This document shows positions 8,758-18,410 of a stretch of 64,000 nucleotides of DNA, in pieces. A program made the position numbers and the translations under genes. This DNA comes from Dermacentor variabilis. Taxonomy: Eukaryota > Arthropoda > Arachnida > Ixodida > Ixodidae. Each line of letters begins with the position of its first letter. Positions within the stretch are counted from its first letter, which is position 1. The notes under the pieces are model-generated. The model was not told where the DNA came from, ran no database searches, and saw only the letters and a program-made list of their open reading frames with translations. The stretch covers positions 31,952,115 to 32,016,114 of the forward strand of contig NC_134573.1 in assembly GCF_050947875.1 (NCBI RefSeq), given 5' to 3'.

Positions 8758-8973
8758 AGGGTACTCGAATATCGATTCAAAACGATTACTCGCGCAGCAC
8801 TTAGAAAACGTAAACTCTTGTGGGATAGTGCTAAAATTGAAAGAGAACAAGGCAAGAAAGTTCGCTTAATTAACGACAACATGCGTGTTAACAATGAGCT
8901 TTTCGCATGGGATGACAGTAAGAACTTGAGGATCAAAATTGACGGCCATGTAAATACTTCGAAAAATGACTGA
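8758..8973 (+). pseudogene. ORF1 C-terminal tail after frameshift
   Basis: From about 8795 a continuous frame reads ALRKRKLLWDSAKIEREQGK and NELFAWDDSKNLRIKIDGHV, ending at TGA 8971-8973. Its lysine-rich, helical character fits the C-terminal domain of ORF1 proteins and follows on from VKQLVLKK at 8745. Between 8750 and 8795 two small frame changes break ORF1. An ATG at 8966-8968 overlaps the stop in the motif ATGACTGA and could be the ORF2 start in a frame-intact copy. Confidence 0.6.
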
Positions 8974-8982
8974 CTTCCCTCC

Positions 8983-10193
8983 GCTTACACTTCCCCTGGC
9001 GCTAAAGAACTGAGAATTTTAAACATTAACGCCCGCAGTGTCGTTAATAAATCGGAAAGCCTTGAGGCAACTATCATGGGTTACAATTCCCATGTGGTTG
9101 TGATAACAGAAACGTGGTTGTATGACAATATTGAAGATGCTGATGTGTTTCCCCCATCTCATCGAGCATATCGCCATGACAGGTGTACTAGAGGGGGCGG
9201 GATGGCGGTTTTGGCAAAAGAAACTATATGCGCTACTCTGTTATGTCAGGCCGGTAACTTGGAATCTGTTACAATAAAGCTTCCTTGCTGGGATAAATCA
9301 TTCTTGCTATTTGCAGTTTATCGAGCACCTGACTCGCCCCCAGAATTCTTTCGTGATCTTTTTGCACACATTGTTTCATTCACAAGCGATAAAACACTAC
9401 TTATAGGCGACTTTAACCTACCAGATATTGATAGGAAGAACAAGTTTCTCTGCACCGGGATTAATTCACACTTAGGTTACTTGCATGACATCATTCTGTC
9501 TCACAATCTACAACAGGTTGTGATACAGCCAACGCGCACCTATGGTACGTCAGCAACCATACTTGACCTCGTTTTTGTAAGTCGTTCATTAGAAAACTTT
9601 TTTGTCTCGGTTGAGCCTGGAATTTCTGATCATAGTCTGGTATATTTTTCTTGTTCTTTGGAAGTGCTTAACACTAGAAAAATTAAAACAACCACTGTTA
9701 AAGATTTTTCTCGTGCCAGAGACGAAAGTGTCTTGGATTATCTTGAAGAATGTCTTGATAACTTTCACACTAACAATGTTACTGTACTTTGGGATAAATT
9801 TAAAGCAATTATCACTCACTGCCTTAGCAACCTTATTCCTAATAAAACTAAAAATATTTCCAAGACTACTCCCTGGATAACGAGAAACATCTTGCACCTT
9901 AAAAGAAAAGTTAAGCGCTTGAGACGACGATGTGCCTCATGTGTTTCAATTCACGAAATCCAAATAAGCGCAACCAAGAAATACGGCAAGCTAAGCGCTG
10001 GTATTTTCACCATAAATTGGCAAATTTTATGAAAACGGCACCCCAAAAATTTTGGGCTTTATTGAGCGCAAGAACCAAACCAATTGACCAAATTGTTCAC
10101 GAAGGCCATGTCATTGTCGAAAAACAACGTATCGCGGAGCACTTCAATAATTATTTTCAGAGTGTTTTTTCAAATTTTTCGATGGTGTTATAA
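8983..10193 (+). pseudogene. LINE ORF2: apurinic-type endonuclease and linker
   Basis: From about 8983 (first ATG in frame 9076) the frame reads ELRILNINARSVVNK, TETWLYDN with the catalytic Glu, FLLFAVYRAPDSPPEFF, TLLIGDFNLPDID (catalytic Asp/Asn), and GISDHSLVYFS (Asp-His pair). The endonuclease motifs are therefore intact to 10032, where a frameshift near 9985 moves the linker to 9930-10193 (KFWALLSARTK, RIAEHFNNYFQSVF). A stop at 10191 ends that piece. The endonuclease would nick target DNA for target-primed reverse transcription. No Met precedes the first conserved strand in this frame, so the true start must be upstream across the 8966-9000 junction. Confidence 0.8.
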
Positions 10194-10204
10194 ACCTTAA
10201 CCGC

Positions 10205-11150
10205 ATGTCAGGTAACTCGACCTCTGATATTGTTTCGCAACCTGGTGTTGTGTCGATGCTGCTGAACCTCAAAACTACATCATCTCCAGGACCAGACAAC
10301 ATACCGAACGCGTTTTTGCGCAGATATGCTGAAGCCTTAGGCACTTTTCTTGTTGTCATCTTCCGTTCCTCGTTATCTTCGGCTAATCTTCCTATACACT
10401 GGCTAACTGCACGTGTCGTTCCCATACCGAAAAAAGGTGACAAAACCCTAGTAACTAGCTATCGTCCAACATCATTAACTTCATCATGTTGCAAGTTAAT
10501 CGAGCATATTATAGCTAATGAAATAACCAAATTCCTAAGTGACAACAGCGTACTGTCCCCACATCAGCATGGTTTCCGGAAGGGTTTCTCTACTGTAACA
10601 CAATTAACCAAAATTATTCACAACTTTGCAAGTGCTCTTGACAGGTCAAGCCAAATTGACGTAATATTTTTAGACTTTAGGAACGCGTTTGACCTTGTTC
10701 CTCACAATAACTTATAGAAACTACAGCTTATAGAAACTACAGTCGATAGACCTTCCAGCCTATATTAATAACTGGGTGGCGGCTTATCTTTCTAATCGCA
10801 AGCAGTTTGTTTCAATTGATAATTACTCTTCTAACGAACTTTCAGTAACCTCTGGAGTAGCTCAAGGTAGCGTGCTAGGACCATTACTATTTCCAATATA
10901 CATAAACGACATCACTAACGAAATTTCTCATCCTGTTCAAGTTAGACAATTTGCTGGCGATTGTGTGCTGTTTAACGAGGTTACTTGCCACGAAGAACAA
11001 TTAATGCTTAACTCGGACCTTCAATACATTCTTTCCTGGTACAGTCGGTGGGGCATGGAATTGAATAGAGAAAAGACTGTTTACATGTCCATAACAAAAA
11101 AAAATAATGTCGTTTGTCTATAACCTCGACTCTGAACCGCTGACCAAAGT
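10205..11150 (+). pseudogene. LINE ORF2: reverse transcriptase with mutated FADD box
   Basis: Two frames: 10205-10717 with SSPGPDNIPNAFLR, VVPIPKKGDKTLVTSYRP, QHGFRKGFSTVTQL and IFLDFRNAFDLVPH (first catalytic Asp), and 10776-11123 with GVAQGSVLGPLLF, the catalytic box at residues 59-62 reading FAGD (10950-10961) instead of FADD, and WGMELNREKT. Between them a 16 bp tandem duplication (about 10711-10742, CTTATAGAAACTACAG twice) brings in stops. Both changes disable the enzyme. A poly-A run at 11096-11104 marks another frame change. Confidence 0.85.
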
Positions 11151-11720
11151 CAGCTAGTATAAGTATCTTGGAATCACAATAACCAGTGACCTCAGCTGGA
11201 ATAGCCACATTTCAAACGTATGTAACTCGTCTTTCAGGAAGCTTTGTCTCCTCGGGCACAAACTAAAACACGCTCCCTCTGGTATAGATTACTGGCTTAC
11301 ACTTTACTCATCCGACCGAAACTAGAATATGCATGCATAGTGTGGGATCCCTATAAGAAAACTAACATTAACGCTTCAGAGATGGTCCAACGTAAAGCTG
11401 TCAGGTTTATTTTTTCTAAATATCGACTGAGTGACTCTCCTACTAGCCTAATGAAACAACATAAAATTCAAACGCTACAAATACGCAGGAAAATACGACT
11501 GAAGTTTCTTTTCTTGCTTAAAAACGACTGTTTTTCTCTCGACCCACAGGCTTATGTTAAAACCACTTACAGCGCGCCTAACACGGCATCGTCACGCTGA
11601 TTCTTTAACACCTTATAAAACCCGAACTAACCTCTAAGTTTTCCTTCTTCCCGCGCACTGTAACAGATTGGAACAGCCTGCCATTATCACAATTGATAAA
11701 CACCGATTCTATTGAACGCA
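11150..11720 (+). pseudogene. LINE ORF2 C-terminal region
   Basis: Sequence after the RT continues in broken frames: YLGITITSDLSWNSHI around 11160-11210 and 11244-11600 with LLAYTLLIRPKLEYACIVWDP, MVQRKAVRFIF and LLKNDCFSLD. These match the thumb and C-terminal pattern of CR1/L2/Jockey-type LINEs (compare RPKLEYAEAIFDPHH in the copy at 62.7 kb). Several frame changes occur; no RNase H domain is present. Confidence 0.75.
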
Positions 11721-12190
11721 TGTGTCTTGAATACTAGGAGTATGGCAATGTCGGCAAGCCTTGTTACTATTCCCCCCCCCCCTTTTATTTTTTAAACTTG
11801 AATTTTGTTTGATACTTTCCTGATCTTCCTTGTTCTATCATTTTCAGTATTTTGCAATAGTCGCTCGTTCAACTTCTGGTGTTTTTTTTTCTTTCCTCTT
11901 TTTTTTTCCTCTCTTGATAATGGTTGCAAGTGCTCATATATGGGTGTGACACTGTTCTAATGTTTGTCGGGTTGTCTTCCTTCAGTGTACCTTCTCTTAA
12001 TCTTCTTAGTCGTCGCCTTCATTTTAGTTTTCTTCTGATATTTACATGTGTTGCATTGCTTTTGTATTTCTTTTTCATGTGTGCATGTGTATGTATATCT
12101 ATACGTACATATGTAAATATTTATGTATTCTACCCCTCCTGCTTGGGCCCTCATTTGGGCCTGCAGTATTGTATTAATAAATAATTAATG
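11721..12190 (+). other. 3' UTR of the L2-A LINE
   Basis: T-rich sequence with a C run (11771-11782) and a terminal TTAATAAATAATTAAT near 12173-12188. The end resembles the (TAAA)n end of the relative at 63.2 kb. No coding signal. Confidence 0.6.
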
Positions 12191-14430
12191 AACATACACA
12201 GAATAAACATATCGCTAGTCACGGAACAATGGTTTATAGTACGAATAAATATAAACACCATTCCGCACATATTTTACTGAGGATACCGGGGGAAACAACT
12301 AAATGCCGTGTATAACGCATAAGAATTGGGAGAAAGCGACTATCAGGAACGGTTTTTGGAGCAGTAAAGCAACCTATACAGTGCGAATTTTCGTTACACA
12401 GGTCACGAAAAAGTTCTCATTTTTCAAAATACGAGATATATTCTGTTTTGTTTCTCCTACCGCGAAACAATTAAGAGTTTTAATGGATTTAGAAACACTC
12501 TGAAGGTGAACTCGTCGAAGTCGGGACTGCCACAAGCCTTTAGAGGAAATTCAACTCAGCGTTCCATTTGTATTGAAATTGCTCTGCACGTTCGACCAAG
12601 GTCATTTTCACGAGCATATCTACGATCTTACGATCAGTCGTGATTAAAATATGAAATTCGATAGTTATACCCGTAAGAGGTTTGATTAGATTGTTGATAG
12701 CGATAGCATACTGAGACGGCAACGCTACGTAGGCTACCTCTAGGCAGAGATTAAATAGTAAAAGCACTTGATAAACCAGCAATTTAATCCCTTAGGGCAC
12801 ACCAATTGTTGGGCGCGGCTGCTTATAATACTTAAACCCAGACGTCCCTCTCACCCGGAGGTTAAATGTACCAAGCTGATCACGCTTTTGAATACGGAAA
12901 TAGCGGCCCGAGAAAACTAGGCATGATGCAAGTCACAGTAGATGTAAGCTGCGCAAGCTGACATTTGTTAGGGCTGGAACTGGCCAGCGTCAAGCATTCT
13001 CTTAAATGCGAACGTGTGAATCCAATCCTACGCGTCGTTCGCTACAGGGAGTCCCGAGGAGGCACCGAAGACAATCTTGGCAGCCCAAGCAGAGGAGGCG
13101 TAGTGAAGAAAAGCATTACGTATGTGGGCCATGTATTACGAAAGAATCTTTAGCTTCCGCTGTGGTTTTGTTCGACTTTCCCGCGTGTAGCCGAAAATCC
13201 CTGCTTTCAAAAGTGTGTACGGGTGGAAGGGGGGGGGGGGGGCAAATGAAATCCTTTGAACTCAACCTCACTTTTGAAAGTGGGGCAGCAAGTGCTCCCA
13301 TTGCCCATCTTGCCCCATGGTTGATAGGCCTATGCTAGATATCGCAAGGCATACGCACTGCGTTATGACGTAACGCTTCCAGTGCTGACATTTTCCCTGC
13401 AAAGCCCGTCGTGACGAAAGCGGTGACACCAAAAACACAGCAGTGTTCTGAGCGACATTCTCTTTAGATTCTATGATACTCGGCCCTAGCAGCATGACTT
13501 CTGAAAGCAGATGACATGGACCTTGAGTTATCTAGGTGGCTTTGGTCAAGGTCAGACGCACAAATCACTGTTATTAGGACGCACTGAATGCAACGTAACC
13601 GATTATGCCTCGGGATCTGGGTAATTGTGAATTTCGGAACCCACTATTCCTTCACTGGAAGTGCGCCGTGTAGCAGCAAAAGAAGAGAAGAAAAATTAAA
13701 GTGGGGCTCATGGCGTAAGCGTAAGGAGGGTGTTCGGCTACGATGAGGTGGAAGATGGCTTGGTACCGTTGGCCTGAAAGAGTGCGAGAAGGTGAGGAGG
13801 TTGGGAAAGACAGAGGGGGGCGAGGGAGGAATGGTGCGTGACGTACCGCCCACGTAAAACTTATTTGGCCATAACCACCTTCTACTCTTAGTACATTGTA
13901 TTGCAGGTTGCCTTCTATATTTCTTCCAAACTCGGACGCTCAATCCATTTGCCCTGTATATGAGGTTCAACGCATGTAACACACATTGAACGCGGTTTAT
14001 TCATATTCTTGTCGTGCACTTTCGAGATTTTACACTAAATTCATCTATACTTCTGTGTTGTCACAGACTGCGGTAAGCAATGGTGAAGTGCGGCGCCGCA
14101 CGCACCGTCCTGAACTTGTGCACGTTGTCCGCATGAAGTTGTATGTGAGCGAATAACTATGCGAGGGACCCTTAATTCCGCAAGTGACAATTCTGGTCTA
14201 GCATCGGGACGATGCTCTCTTAGGGAGGGACAAATGACGCGTCTATTCTTCTATGTAGACAACGAAGATAGGGACATTAACGGACTTCGTCAAGTGGGTC
14301 AGTGGGATTTCGGCGAGGACGAAGAAGACGTGCCTCTGGCCTGTTTTTTATTTGAACAAGTGGTCTTGCGGCTCTTGAATGTCTCCCTGTCTACAGTGCG
14401 CGTTGTACTGCGACAATATCAAGGTGACTC
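12191..14430. other. Non-coding region, no gene recognised
   Basis: Short open frames on both strands show no recognisable domain or codon pattern. A run of about 20 Gs lies at 13222-13242. Nothing here could be assigned to a gene or a known repeat. Confidence 0.5.
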
Positions 14431-14439
14431 AGTATTGGA

Positions 14440-15030
14440 CGAAGTTCGGTACCTTGGGTCCCTGGAACACCAGGATATCGGTGGTCCTGCTGCGAATCCT
14501 CTTTCCACCCACTGCTAGCGGGTTCCTCTCGTTGACGATGTTCCTATCTAGCTCGCCGGCGCTCGCGTCGATGGGGATGCCTCTGATGATGCCCTTTACG
14601 GTATCGTGAGGTGCCGTGCGATATGCGCTGACCTCGTAGGGTTTGCTTTCAATAGAGATTTCCTGGGTTTTAGCTTACCTTGCCGCTTTGTCTTCGTTCG
14701 GTGAACTGACCACCATGATGTTCTGTTGTGAGTTGGGGCAGATGGTGACCGCGGCGCTTTCCTTGCTCGTGATCATGGTCACGGCGAGTATGGCTGCAGC
14801 GACGGTGGTGGTGCTAGTCTTGACGATGTCGAGTCGCTCTCTGGGCCTGACGACTATCTTGCTTTCTTCCAGTGGCATGGCTGGCATGCCTTTATGACCG
14901 AGGCTCTGGCATTCTTGCTGAATTTCGAATTCGGGATTGTTTGGTTTCCGCCGGGTACGTCGGGCTTGCCGCTGGCGGGGGTCCGCTGGAACAGCCCCGA
15001 CACGCGTTCCGGTGCGAATGTCCATCCGGC
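14440..15030 (-). pseudogene. I-like LINE ORF1 (gag-like) fragment
   Basis: The minus-strand frame 15025-14675 contains PLEESKIVVRPRERLDIVK, ICPNSQQNIMVVSSPNED; across a frame change near 14640-14670 it continues with EVSAYRTAPHDTVKGIIRG (about 14637-14580), ELDRNIVNERNPLAVG and VFQGPKVPNFVQY (about 14490-14452). These are the ORF1 signatures of an I-group LINE common in ticks. The CCHC knuckles that should follow are missing: after about 14450 the sequence changes, so this is an internal fragment. It may belong to the same family as the RNase H-bearing LINE at 44.7-46.1 kb. Confidence 0.65.
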
Positions 15031-15192
15031 GTCGTTGTGGTATTCCTCGGGTGATATCTCTTTTTCTTGAACCGAGCTGACGAGCGGCCGCCGCTGAGGA
15101 GTACGGCAGGCGGCGGCCGTGCGACGGTGCGGCGGCCTAGCGTCCGCAAAACATTTCTAGGCCTCGCAATTTTTTGCACGGCGGCGGTAGAA

Positions 15193-15409
15193 TCAGTCAA
15201 CAAAGTTTGGGAAAGAAAAACATACCTCTGGGGTCAGCTGGTGTCGGTCGAAGCCGCTCGCCTTCACGGACACATTGGTGCAAGGAAAACTTGCGCCAAT
15301 TTCACTGTCACTTATTATCACTGAGTAATTATCACTGGGTAATTGGTTAGCAACGACGGAGCCGATGCAAACGCGACTGTTCACCTCGGCGATCGCAGCG
15401 CCTCCTGGT
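15193..15409 (-). other. Open stretch of unknown origin joined to a LINE fragment
   Basis: A minus-strand frame (15409-15193) continues from the LINE RT fragment to its right but no longer matches any RT. It includes EVNSRVCIGSVVANQLPSD. At 15224-15231 the minus strand reads CAGAGGTATGT, a good splice-donor match (AG|GTATGT). It could be a piece of a real exon fused to the LINE fragment by deletion, or chance. No function assigned. Confidence 0.25.
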
Positions 15410-15767
15410 ACACCAGAAGAAACGTCTGTTACGGAAGAAGAATAGGTATTTGCAATAGTAAACTGCTGAAGATTGCACAGAAAGTTACGGAGACATGACA
15501 AGGTAAGGCAGTCCAATTTGATTGCGGACAGTTTTGATATTAGGAGACAATGCGCAACACGGTCGAAGGCCTTCGAAAAAAAAAGAACAAGCAATCAATT
15601 TGTATCTTATAATTTAATTTATTTTCAGTTTCACTTTCAGTTTATTCGTCATTCAAAAACAATAAATAAACAACTGGTATGCTGACGAGATCCCAAAGTA
15701 GTGTGTAGATCTGTTGTACATTCAAATAACTGTCTCGCACGAGATGCCTTAAATCATACTGATTATG
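15410..15767 (-). pseudogene. CR1/L2-like LINE RT fragment, distal part (split by Penelope)
   Basis: Minus-strand FSKAFDRVAHCLLISKLSAI and LRNFLCNLQQFTIANTYSS end in SGVPG (15594-15405), matching the palm of CR1/L2 RTs. To the right, 15767-15690 reads FHNQYDLRHLVRDSYLNVQ, in the place of the NQHGFRxG motif. An AT-rich insert (about 15600-15665) lies between. The upstream part of the same RT is at 19044-19280 on the same strand, so the Penelope element split this LINE. Confidence 0.7.
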
Positions 15768-15780
15768 AAAAAGAAATTTG
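15768..15780 (+). repeat. Left 13 bp target-site duplication of Penelope insertion
   Basis: AAAAAGAAATTTG at 15768-15780 is repeated exactly at 19031-19043, bracketing the Penelope element. Removing the element and one copy rejoins the minus-strand LINE. Confidence 0.8.
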
Positions 15781-15868
15781 AAGTTCAGTGTTTGACGGAA
15801 GCCCGTCTGGTCGGGATGAAACATGGTTAAAAGGTTAACAAAAACCCGGGGCACTTCGCCGACCAAAT
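15781..15868 (-). repeat. 3' pseudo-LTR of Penelope element
   Basis: 88 bp nearly identical to 18321-18408 at the 5' side of the same copy (one visible difference, GATGAAACATGG against GATGACACATGG). The 5' copy overlaps the beginning of the ORF, including ATG 18366. Direct repeats like this come from tandem or template-jumping reverse transcription in Penelope elements. Confidence 0.75.
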
Positions 15869-15889
15869 AAAGATTTAAAAGAAAAGAAG

Positions 15890-15924
15890 ACGTTTCGGCT
15901 CCCACACGGGAGCCTTGTTCACAG
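15890..15924 (-). ncRNA. Hammerhead-ribozyme-like remnant, main Penelope copy
   Basis: Reverse complement of the element at 18929-18964: stem GGCTCCC/GGGAGCC, then GAAACGTC, with the same imperfect CTGTGAACA box. Both copies having the same variant suggests it is the family state, not a private mutation. Confidence 0.45.
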
Positions 15925-15965
15925 GTAAAATAAACAAAAGTGCTCGAGCAGCTCGCTTAAATAGT

Positions 15966-16085
15966 CTAGAACACGTGACGCAGGCAGCGCGCATACACTG
16001 ACGGCAGATTGACATCGCTCCTGTTCAGAGTGTGTGGCGTAGTCTGGATCATGAGGGACTCAAGATAAAGGCGTCGAGATAGCCC
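15966..16085 (-). pseudogene. Original C-terminal tail of the Penelope ORF, out of frame
   Basis: In another frame the minus strand reads GLSRRLYLESLMIQTTPHTL and NLPSVYARCLRHVF, then stops at about 15966. The same sequence is in frame with the endonuclease in the inverted tail at 18762-18887, so the main copy's frameshift is the mutation, not the tail's. Confidence 0.8.
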
Positions 16086-18366
16086 TTTTTTCCCTGGCAA
16101 GGACACGTGCCTTCCCCCAGTCGATTGCGTGGCCGCTTGAAGTGGCATGCTCAGCCAAGGCACTGGATTTCACATTTTCTTTTTTGACGTCATAATTGTG
16201 CTGTTTAAGACGCCTTTCAAAGTCACCAGTTTCGCCAATGTACACGTAGTCGCAATCCGCGCATGGGACAACGTACACAACATCTGGGAATTTCTCTTTT
16301 GGTAATTTGTCCTTAACATTGACGAGTGATTGCCGTAGTTTCTGGTTTGGAATGTGTGCCACTTGAACATTGTATGAACGCAGAATACGGCTTAGAGCTT
16401 CACTCGTGGATGGGATATAGGGTATTCCGGCGCTTTTTTGACTAGAGGCAGCATGGGGTAACTGTGGACGTGCCATTTGTCGTTCGACAGCATTCAAGAA
16501 AGAGCACGGGTAACCACAGGCTGAAAGTTCCCGCCGTACCACGCTTACGTCGGCTGCGTAGTCTTCTTGTCTCGTGCAGATTTTCTCCGCGCGTCGTAGA
16601 AGCGTCGAAACCACTGCCCTTTTGTGAGAAGCGGGTTGCAAGGAGCCGAAATGCAAGTAGCGTCCTGTGTGAGTTGGCTTTCTGTAAACTGCGAACGACA
16701 AAGTAGGCCCCTTTCTTTCAATCAGCATATCAAGGAACGGAAGCTTGCCGTCGACTTCCTCTTCTACCGTGAACTGGATCGCTGCTTCCATGCTGCTCAG
16801 GTGTGAAGTGAACGACTGAACTGCTTCTTTATGAATGATGCAAAAACAGTCGTCCACGTAGCGAAAGAATGCCTTCGGAGCAGGGCTGAACGAAGCAAGC
16901 GCTCGACTTTCAAGTGCTTCCATTGTCAAGTTAGCGGCGGTTACCGATATAGAAGCTCCCATAGCCGTTCCGTGGACCTGTTTGTAGAAACACTCTTGGA
17001 ACGTAAAGTACGTATTTGCTAAACAGAACTGTAACAGCCGAGCCAGGTCCTGTGCATCAATGGGCGATCTCTCGGGTAGTGTGGCATCCGACTCCAGAGC
17101 GGTACTGCATACATCCACGGCCAGTTCCGTTGGCACACTAGTAAAAAGCGATTTCACGTCAAAAGAGACCAGGATGTCGTTTTTGTCCAGTACGACGTCA
17201 CGGACTTTGTCCATCAAGTCGTAGGAATTGCGTATGTGAGTGGCACGTTGTCCGACGAGGGGCGAAATGACACGATGTAAAAATCCTGATAGCTTGTTCA
17301 GGGGTGAACGCGTGAAATCTACAATTGGACGCATGGGAACGCCTGGCTTGTGAACCTTGGGGAGGCCATAAAGAGCAGGGGCCGAACCATTATGACAAAG
17401 TAATGTAAAATACAGTGACTTGCGTTCAGGGCAGACCACACGAAAGACATCGGCCAGAAGCTTCTGGTAGTCTCTTTGCACCTTGGGTGTTGGATCCCGG
17501 TCAAGTTGAACATACGTATTCGTGTCTTCTAACAGCGTCAACATCTTCTGGGAGTAGTCGACTTTGTCCAACAGAACAGTCGCGTTCCCTTTGTCTGCGG
17601 GAAGGATCACGACCTTGCAGTTGCCGCGAAGCCTCTTCACAGCTTGACGCTCTTCTGAAGGCAGGGCCGAAGAAGGGGGGCCCCGCAGTCTGGAGAGAAC
17701 AGACACAACACGAGTGCGGGCCTCATCACGGTGCGCGGGATCAACTTGGCTAACGGCGTTCTCCACGGCACATACAAACTTCTTTTTATCCCTTGCCGCT
17801 ACGGCGTTGAAGTTGAGGCCAAGGCTGAGGACCGAAAGCTCAGTTTTGTCTGGTTTGTACGAGGACATGTTGAGAACCGTGCACTTTCCTGCGTTGCGCT
17901 GAACGTCGCTTCGCTGGGCTTGAAGTCTGCGAATCTTGTTGTCGGGCGACAGATCATCTTTCCGTGCACGAAGGCTTGCTTGAAAATCGGCATGTAGCTG
18001 CACGCTTGCGAAATCGTTAGGCAAGCGAAACTCTAGCTGACGGCGGGCAAAGAAAGCTTGGTTTTCCAGAGTTCTTACTTTTTCCCGGCAGTCTTGGATC
18101 CGTGCTTGTAAGAGTTGCCGCTCAGCTTTGGCGATGACGCTGAGACCAAAGCGTGTCGATACAGGTCTTCCCAGACGTAGTGAACGAGGTACCAAACCAA
18201 GAGTCTTGCATTTAGAGTTAAACTTGAGGTGGCCGCGGAAAGCTGCCATTCGCGTCGACAGTGATACAAACTGGCGAATCTGCTGAACGATGGGTTGGCC
18301 ATACGCCTGACGAAGGTTAATGAAGTTCAGTGTTTGACGGAAGCCCGTCTGGTCGGGATGACACAT
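16060..18366 (-). CDS. Penelope reverse transcriptase with GIY-YIG endonuclease
   Basis: The frame is open from 18408 (GTG codon); the first ATG is at 18366, giving a 768-residue protein. In numbering from that ATG: an N-terminal helical region (about 1-230), RT motifs ILPADKGNATVLLDK (about 254-268), ALYGLPKVHKPGVPMRPIVD (about 331-350), LVSFDVKSLFTSVP (about 399-412, first catalytic Asp), GTAMGASISVTAANL (about 466-480) and FRYVDDCF (about 501-508). The GIY-YIG nuclease spans about 695-750 (VVYVVPCADCDYVYIGETGD, with RRL downstream). Catalytic residues look intact. A homopolymer change at 16086-16091 (A6 G3 where the inverted tail has A4 G4, minus strand) shifts the frame and replaces the last ~32 residues. 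It works by target-primed reverse transcription in the nucleus. Confidence 0.9.
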   Translation of the reverse strand: MCHPDQTGFRQTLNFINLRQAYGQPIVQQIRQFVSLSTRMAAFRGHLKFNSKCKTLGLVPRSLRLGRPVSTRFGLSVIAKAERQLLQARIQDCREKVRTLENQAFFARRQLEFRLPNDFASVQLHADFQASLRARKDDLSPDNKIRRLQAQRSDVQRNAGKCTVLNMSSYKPDKTELSVLSLGLNFNAVAARDKKKFVCAVENAVSQVDPAHRDEARTRVVSVLSRLRGPPSSALPSEERQAVKRLRGNCKVVILPADKGNATVLLDKVDYSQKMLTLLEDTNTYVQLDRDPTPKVQRDYQKLLADVFRVVCPERKSLYFTLLCHNGSAPALYGLPKVHKPGVPMRPIVDFTRSPLNKLSGFLHRVISPLVGQRATHIRNSYDLMDKVRDVVLDKNDILVSFDVKSLFTSVPTELAVDVCSTALESDATLPERSPIDAQDLARLLQFCLANTYFTFQECFYKQVHGTAMGASISVTAANLTMEALESRALASFSPAPKAFFRYVDDCFCIIHKEAVQSFTSHLSSMEAAIQFTVEEEVDGKLPFLDMLIERKGPTLSFAVYRKPTHTGRYLHFGSLQPASHKRAVVSTLLRRAEKICTRQEDYAADVSVVRRELSACGYPCSFLNAVERQMARPQLPHAASSQKSAGIPYIPSTSEALSRILRSYNVQVAHIPNQKLRQSLVNVKDKLPKEKFPDVVYVVPCADCDYVYIGETGDFERRLKQHNYDVKKENVKSSALAEHATSSGHAIDWGKARVLAREKRAISTPLS

Positions 18367-18410
18367 GGTTAAAAGGTTAACAAAAACCCGGGGCACTTCG
18401 CCGACCACTA

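Larger units (their letters stand above)
7450..12190 (+). mobile_element. CR1/L2-like LINE (copy L2-A) with promoter monomers and 2A-containing ORF1
   Basis: About 4.7 kb with every expected part: two full 321 bp 5' monomers plus a partial third (7450-8150), ORF1 (8116-8973), ORF2 endonuclease (9001-10193), reverse transcriptase (10205-11150), C-terminal region (11150-11720), a 3' UTR and an AATAAATAATTAAT-type end near 12190. The endonuclease (TETWL, GDFNLPD, SDHSLV) and the RT block order place it in the CR1/L2/Jockey part of the non-LTR tree; the exact clade needs a tree. Frameshifts, a tandem duplication and a mutated RT box make this copy non-autonomous. Its 5' end coincides with the predicted transcription start, so it looks full length. 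Confidence 0.85.
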
